A stretch of 64,000 bases of DNA from Terriglobus albidus. GTDB taxonomy: Bacteria; Acidobacteriota; Terriglobia; Terriglobales; Acidobacteriaceae. Shown one piece after another: positions 59,939 through 64,000 of this stretch (positions within the stretch are counted from its first letter, which is position 1; each line of letters begins with the position of its first letter). The notes under the pieces are model-generated. The model did not search any database. It worked only from the letters and a program-made list of their open reading frames with translations, and had not been told where the DNA came from. The DNA is taken from the NCBI RefSeq assembly GCF_025685425.1, contig NZ_JAGTAS010000021.1:62001-126000 (forward strand). Direction: 5' to 3'. The translations under genes and the position numbers were made by a program.

Positions 59939-61714
59939 CTATACCGAAGTCGGGCTTACCAGCGTGTCTTCCGTGATCGGCACAACATGATTGGCCGGTT
60001 GCATGGTGGCGCGTTCCAGACGGTACGACCGGCAGATGTACTGGTCGACCATGCGTTGCGTATTGAAGAATGCGCCATTGAGGCCGATGGCGTGCTGCAT
60101 GATCTTTGCCCACTTTTGTTTATCGGCAAAGGCAGGGCCTACAGCCTTCTCCAGCTTTTCGTAGAGCGAGGCAGCCTCTTCTTCATCGTTTGCGCCGTCT
60201 TCGATTGCCCATCCGGTCGAGCCTTCGGCGCAACCCTCGATCCACCATCCGTCCAGGATGCTGAGGTTGGGTACGCCGTTGAGCGTGGCCTTCATGCCGC
60301 TGGTGCCGCTGGCTTCATAGGGACGCCGCGGTGTATTCAGCCAGATGTCCACGCCGGAGGTGAGCACTGCGCCCAGGTTCATGTCGTAATTTTCGAGATA
60401 GACGACGTGAATGAGGCTCTGCTTCAGCCCGTGAGCCGCGCTGATCACCTCATGAATCAATGCCTTGCCGGGAGCATCAGCAGGATGCGCTTTGCCGGCG
60501 TAGACGATCTGCAGGCCGCCCATCGCTTCCGCGATATGCAGCAGGCGCTGCGTATCTTCAAAGAGAAGGGTTGCGCGCTTGTAGGTAGCGGCACGGCGGG
60601 CAAAGCCCAGGGTCAGCACATTTTCATGCAGGATCACGCCGGTGCGTTCTTTCACTGTCTCGATCAGCCGCTGCTTGTTTAAAGCATGTGCGGCTGCAAT
60701 CTCCTGCGGCTCGACTCCATAGATGCCGCGCAGCGCATAGTTATCGGCGCGCCATCCATCCAGCTTCCTGTCGAAGAGATCTGCCATGGCCGGCGAGACC
60801 CAGGTTCCCGCATGTACGCCATTGGTGATGTAGTGGATCGGCGTATCCGGAAACATCTGCTGCGAAACCTTGCCGTGCTGCATTGCGACACCGTTTACGT
60901 AACGGGAGAAGCGAAGGGCCACGTAAGTCATGTTCAGCAACCCGTCGTGGATACCACCGAAACGGCTATAGAGGCCGGAACGCTCCTGTCCAAGAATGGC
61001 GAGCATCTGGTCGTAGCCAAAGCGGTCGTGACCCGCAGGCACGGGCGTGTGCGTTGTAAAGACGCATTGTTGCTTGACTGCCTCAACATCCTCATCAGTA
61101 GCCGTATGCAACGGACGTCCGTTCAGCCGGGCTTCGAGCAGAGCAGTGGTCAACAGGGCCGCATGGCCCTCATTCATATGGAAGACCTCTGGCTGAACGC
61201 CGAGAGCATGCAGCATGGCGATGCCGCCCAGGCCAAGCACGGCTTCCTGGCAGAGACGATAGTAGTTGTCTCCGCCGTAAAGGGTGTCGGTAAAGGTGCG
61301 ATCCCACGAATCGTTCGGTTCGACATCGGTATCGAGCATCAGCACCGGAATCACATGTCCGGTTACGCCAACGATGTCGTAGCGCCACGCACGAACCAGG
61401 AGCTCGCGGTTCTGGACGGTAATGGCCGTAACCGCGCCCGCCGGGGGCAGACGATCTTCAGGGGACCACGGCATCGGAGCCTCAGTCTGCCGGCCGCCGC
61501 TGTCGAGCATCTGACGGAAGTAACCCTTGCGATGGGCCAAGGTCACGGCAACCATTGGAACGCCCATGTCCGCAGCAGAGCGTAACGTATCTCCCGCCAG
61601 AACACCCAAACCGCCCGAGTAGGTGGGCAACCCTACCTCCAATGCGATCTCCATGGAAAAGTAGGCAACACGACTATTTCTCAACGCTTCAGCGGCAACA
61701 TCCTGCAGAGTCAT
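59939..61714 (-). CDS. glgP: Alpha-glucan (glycogen/maltodextrin) phosphorylase, short form
   Basis: 591-residue GT35 family enzyme releasing glucose 1-phosphate from alpha-1,4-glucan, cytoplasmic. It starts MTLQDVAAEALRNSRVAYFSMEIALEVGLPTYSGGLGVLAGD, typical of the archaeal/thermophile-type short phosphorylases that lack the DUF3417 front domain. The PLP lysine is in PYEASGTSGMKATLNGVPNLSILDGWW. No other glg genes are nearby. The hairpin on its 3' side has a U-tail only on the plus strand. Confidence 0.92.
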   Translation of the reverse strand: MTLQDVAAEALRNSRVAYFSMEIALEVGLPTYSGGLGVLAGDTLRSAADMGVPMVAVTLAHRKGYFRQMLDSGGRQTEAPMPWSPEDRLPPAGAVTAITVQNRELLVRAWRYDIVGVTGHVIPVLMLDTDVEPNDSWDRTFTDTLYGGDNYYRLCQEAVLGLGGIAMLHALGVQPEVFHMNEGHAALLTTALLEARLNGRPLHTATDEDVEAVKQQCVFTTHTPVPAGHDRFGYDQMLAILGQERSGLYSRFGGIHDGLLNMTYVALRFSRYVNGVAMQHGKVSQQMFPDTPIHYITNGVHAGTWVSPAMADLFDRKLDGWRADNYALRGIYGVEPQEIAAAHALNKQRLIETVKERTGVILHENVLTLGFARRAATYKRATLLFEDTQRLLHIAEAMGGLQIVYAGKAHPADAPGKALIHEVISAAHGLKQSLIHVVYLENYDMNLGAVLTSGVDIWLNTPRRPYEASGTSGMKATLNGVPNLSILDGWWIEGCAEGSTGWAIEDGANDEEEAASLYEKLEKAVGPAFADKQKWAKIMQHAIGLNGAFFNTQRMVDQYICRSYRLERATMQPANHVVPITEDTLVSPTSV

Positions 61715-61892
61715 GCCAGATAAAACCTCGCACTTCGGAGTCCGGGGAATCTGCAGGCATCGTGCCGTCCTGCTTTATATCCCGTTATTGTTCGGGCCCC
61801 TTACATAACAACTTCACAGCACCAACCAGAGGAAATCAATGCAAATCTGCTTCCATTCCTGCGGAAAAAAGGCATATTACTTTCGTGTATAC

Positions 61893-61923
61893 GAAAAAAA
61901 TCCGGCTGGGTTAACAGCCGGAT
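61893..61923 (-). terminator. Terminator after the deaminase operon (minus strand)
   Basis: 9-bp perfect stem ATCCGGCTG / CAGCCGGAT, six-base loop; read on the minus strand it ends in TTTTTTT. 39 bases past the stop of the small membrane gene. Confidence 0.85.
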
Positions 61924-61961
61924 CGTTGAGGTTTGCTGCTATGTCTTTTACAGCAGGGAAT

Positions 61962-62273
61962 TTAGAAGTGGTAGAGACCTACTTCCGTGGATTTAAGTCC
62001 GAGGTGTGACAAAAGGTCAAGTACGACAACGATTACGAAGCAGAGGGTCGGCCGGAGCCAGGCATTGCGGTTGCGGCGTATGCCGAATTCGATCGCCAGA
62101 AGGACGAGCCATGTCACGGCGGCGGTGATGAGCCAGTCAAAGACCATCACACGCACTACGCCGTTTTCGGTGCGGAGAACCTTCTCCGCGTTGAAGGGAT
62201 GCATGACGAAACCGGCGAGTGCCGCAGCGAAGAACAGCAGAAGCTCCCCGATGGCGATGAGCGCGGACTTCAT
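61962..62273 (-). CDS. Small membrane protein, three helices, unknown function
   Basis: 103 residues. Hydrophobic segments SALIAIGELLLFFAAALAG, WLITAAVTWLVLLAIEF and TLCFVIVVVLDLLSH. A longer frame to 62318 is not used: the ATG at 62273 overlaps the deaminase stop in ATGA fashion, indicating translational coupling. No family recognised. Confidence 0.7.
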   Translation of the reverse strand: MKSALIAIGELLLFFAAALAGFVMHPFNAEKVLRTENGVVRVMVFDWLITAAVTWLVLLAIEFGIRRNRNAWLRPTLCFVIVVVLDLLSHLGLKSTEVGLYHF

Positions 62274-63802
62274 TGCACACCTGCCTCGAAGGCCCGGAAG
62301 CGGCGTTCCAGCTCCCACTGCTGTGTGGCCTTCTCACTGGATTTCAGGAACTCTGCGCACTTTGCCGTGGGTTTGTCAGCGCCCAGCGGTTGGGCGGCGC
62401 AGGCGGCCACCGGCTTGCCCCAGGCATCAGGGGCAGACCATAAGTCGTCGCCGGGCAGGAAGCTATGTTCAATGCCGGTCCGGGCCATGTTCTTGAGATC
62501 GATGTAGGTAAGGCTGTGCTCCATGGCGGCTCGTTCATATTCATGGGTAAGATCGCTGCGCGAGACACCTTCGTCATCCGTCGAGAGCGAGACCGGGACT
62601 TTGGCCTCACGGTAGTTGGCAAGCGGATGGTGGTTGCCGGTGATGCCGAGAATGCCGTCGTTGCTGGTGAGATTGATCTCCACCATCACGTGTTTTGTGG
62701 CCATCTCTTTTAGAAGGGAGTGCGGATCGGTCTCGTACATCACGTCGACACCATGGCCGATGCGTTCGGCTCCGGCGACCTCAACAGCTTCGCGGATGTG
62801 GAACTTCAGGCCGTCGGGCGGGACGATGCCCGGAGCGAGCTCTCCGGCGTGCAGTGAGAGGTGGACCTTCGGGTATTTGGTCTTGAGGAACTGCAGGAAC
62901 TTCATCTGCCGGTCGTACTCGCTCATCGACATATAGGAGTCTTCAGGCTGGACGAAGTTGATGCCGACGACGCGCGGATCCGCGGAGGCGAGCTCAAAGC
63001 CAAGCAGGGTCTGTGCGTAGACCTGTTGCGGCGGGAAGGCGCGCAGCACCTGGAAGATGAAGCGCACGGTCATGCCACAGGCGGGTGTAGCGGAAGGTGT
63101 ACCGCAGTGTTCGATCTCGTTGCGGCGTGCCTCGATGCTATCTATCTCCGCAATGTCGCGTTTGACGTTGTCGCGGACGGCGCCGTCGAGCAGCTTCTGG
63201 CGGAGGTCCTCGAGGTCGTCGCTCCAACCAAGCTTGTAGCCCAGCGCAGCGCTGGCGCTGAAGTCGGGCGTATGCATGATCTCGAGGTACTGCTCGTTCT
63301 GCGAGGCGGCGCGAAAGGCGACCTCGTCCAGCCATTCGCCAACGTGTTTGCGGTCGAGACCGCCAAAGCGGCTAAAGGTGGCGAAGAACTGATCGTGCCC
63401 GCTGTAGCCGGCGTAGGGCACGAACGAGCGCATGGAGAAGGCATTGACCAGGTTGTCATAGAGCGTCTGGTCTTTGAGTACGTTCTCTGCGGGTATCAGG
63501 CCATCGGCGCAGGTGCCGGTGGGGTTTTTGGCGAAGGCTTTGGCCTTCGGGTCGATGCAAATATGGTCTTCGACGGCGTCCTTAATGAAGGTCTCGGCAT
63601 AAACCGCGCCGGAGAGGTGGACGTGCAGGTCGCTTCCTTTGGGCATTTTGGCCAGGAAGGCATGGGCAGAGAGAGGGCCTTGTTTCACGGCAGAGGCCAG
63701 GACGCGGCCCGCCTTTAATTCACCAGGGGTCTGGGTTGCGGTCTGGGCCGCCGCAGTGATCGCAAGACATGACAAGGCCAACAGTACTCGTGTGGATCTC
63801 AT
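62270..63802 (-). CDS. Exported adenosine deaminase family protein
   Basis: 510 residues with a signal peptide (VLLALSCLAITAAAQ) starting at 63802, so it acts outside the cytoplasm; an in-frame ATG at 63841 precedes no signal-like sequence. Zinc/catalytic motifs: SDLHVHLSGAV (HxH), LSLHAGELAPG (His, catalytic Glu), ERIGHGVDVMYE and VSLSTDDEGV (Asp). Long form with an extended N-terminus, like secreted ADGF-type deaminases; it may scavenge purine nucleosides. Substrate could be adenosine or a related amino-purine nucleoside. Followed by a coupled small membrane protein gene. Confidence 0.88.
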   Translation of the reverse strand: MRSTRVLLALSCLAITAAAQTATQTPGELKAGRVLASAVKQGPLSAHAFLAKMPKGSDLHVHLSGAVYAETFIKDAVEDHICIDPKAKAFAKNPTGTCADGLIPAENVLKDQTLYDNLVNAFSMRSFVPYAGYSGHDQFFATFSRFGGLDRKHVGEWLDEVAFRAASQNEQYLEIMHTPDFSASAALGYKLGWSDDLEDLRQKLLDGAVRDNVKRDIAEIDSIEARRNEIEHCGTPSATPACGMTVRFIFQVLRAFPPQQVYAQTLLGFELASADPRVVGINFVQPEDSYMSMSEYDRQMKFLQFLKTKYPKVHLSLHAGELAPGIVPPDGLKFHIREAVEVAGAERIGHGVDVMYETDPHSLLKEMATKHVMVEINLTSNDGILGITGNHHPLANYREAKVPVSLSTDDEGVSRSDLTHEYERAAMEHSLTYIDLKNMARTGIEHSFLPGDDLWSAPDAWGKPVAACAAQPLGADKPTAKCAEFLKSSEKATQQWELERRFRAFEAGVQ

Positions 63803-63865
63803 CGGAGGGAAAAATTCCTTTCGTGGAAACAGGCCCAGCATACCCTAGGTCCATAACCCGCAGGT

Positions 63866-63895
63866 TTGTCCCATCCGGCTCCGGATTGCTATACT
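63866..63895 (+). promoter_or_regulatory. tRNA gene promoter
   Basis: TTGTCC (63866-63871), 18-base spacer, TATACT (63890-63895), 17 bases before the tRNA. Confidence 0.6.
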
Positions 63896-63912
63896 AAGGA
63901 CACTCCACGAAG

Positions 63913-63987
63913 GGCCAGGTAGCTCAGTGGTAGAGCGCGGCCCTGAAAAGGCCGGCGTCGGCGGTTCGATCCCGTCCCTGGCCACCA
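63913..63987 (+). tRNA. tRNA-Phe (anticodon GAA)
   Basis: 75 bases with encoded CCA. Acceptor GGCCAGG / CCTGGCC, D-arm GCTC/GAGC, anticodon stem CGGCC / GGCCG with loop CTGAAAA (anticodon GAA at 63945-63947), T-arm GGCGG-TTCGATC-CCGTC, discriminator A. All stems pair, with one G-U in the T stem. Confidence 0.95.
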
Positions 63988-64000
63988 TCCCGATGAAAAT

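Overview
The window is chromosomal, GC-rich DNA that most resembles Acidobacteriota class Terriglobia (subdivision 1). This is inferred from gene content: an alternative complex III plus caa3-type oxidase cluster, a PadR regulator next to an 'orphan' MacB/FtsX permease of the type common in acidobacteria, M56/BlaI regulatory pairs, several ECF sigma/anti-sigma pairs, and many palindromic intergenic repeats. I see no phage, integrase, transposase or CRISPR array. No species can be named from the sequence alone.

Layout. 1-9605: respiratory operon, actC (partial)-actD-actE-actF-unknown membrane protein-SCO-coxB-coxA-coxC-subunit IV, ending in a strong terminator; it builds a quinol to cytochrome c to O2 chain. 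9779-12171: two nucleotide-sugar genes (4-epimerase and 6-dehydrogenase) for surface polysaccharide. 12172-12850: a nested palindromic repeat. 12851-15814: PadR and the orphan permease. 16126-21136 (minus): D-Ala-D-Ala dipeptidase, acyltransferase, flavoprotein and malic enzyme; the flavoprotein appears to start at AUA. 21288-22481: rRNA methyltransferase. 22717-26273: BlaI repressor, M56 sensor peptidase and a secreted partner sharing a 29-residue repeat. 26591-33468: GNAT, LysR, YceH, a large periplasmic-sensor diguanylate cyclase, and MarR-pirin. 33576-38663: YceI, small membrane protein, threonine ammonia-lyase, MarR/MFS efflux pair with twin operators, and an unlisted 51-residue secreted basic peptide.

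39324-42841: aromatic amino acid operon trpB-trpA-aroQ-DAHP synthase. It is preceded by what looks like a classical transcription attenuator: a 23-codon leader peptide dense in Phe/Tyr/Trp codons, a pause hairpin, a possible antiterminator and a terminator. I consider this the most interesting regulatory element in the window. 43490-48731: ECF sigma/anti-sigma/Gly-rich Spy-like protein, then two tandem paralogous PQQ-type beta-propellers. 49101-51816 (minus): MurJ, a zinc-ribbon protein and a MerR regulator. 52004-53074: iscX-tyrA. 53083-56120 (minus): DUF3142 protein plus a 762-residue unknown. 56260-59863: ECF sigma/anti-sigma with two HEAT-repeat exported proteins. 59939-61714 (minus): glycogen phosphorylase. 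61962-63802 (minus): small membrane protein and exported adenosine deaminase. 63913-63987: tRNA-Phe.

A recurring theme is interspersed palindromic repeats. A ~110-bp element with inverted ends occurs five times. A second module (GGTGGGAG...CTCCCACC plus a TTCGAGC/GCTCGAA hairpin) occurs twice. GGGTGCCCC/TTCGAGC hairpin clusters and AGTTAAA-like heptamer runs occur downstream of several genes, sometimes supplying the stop codon.
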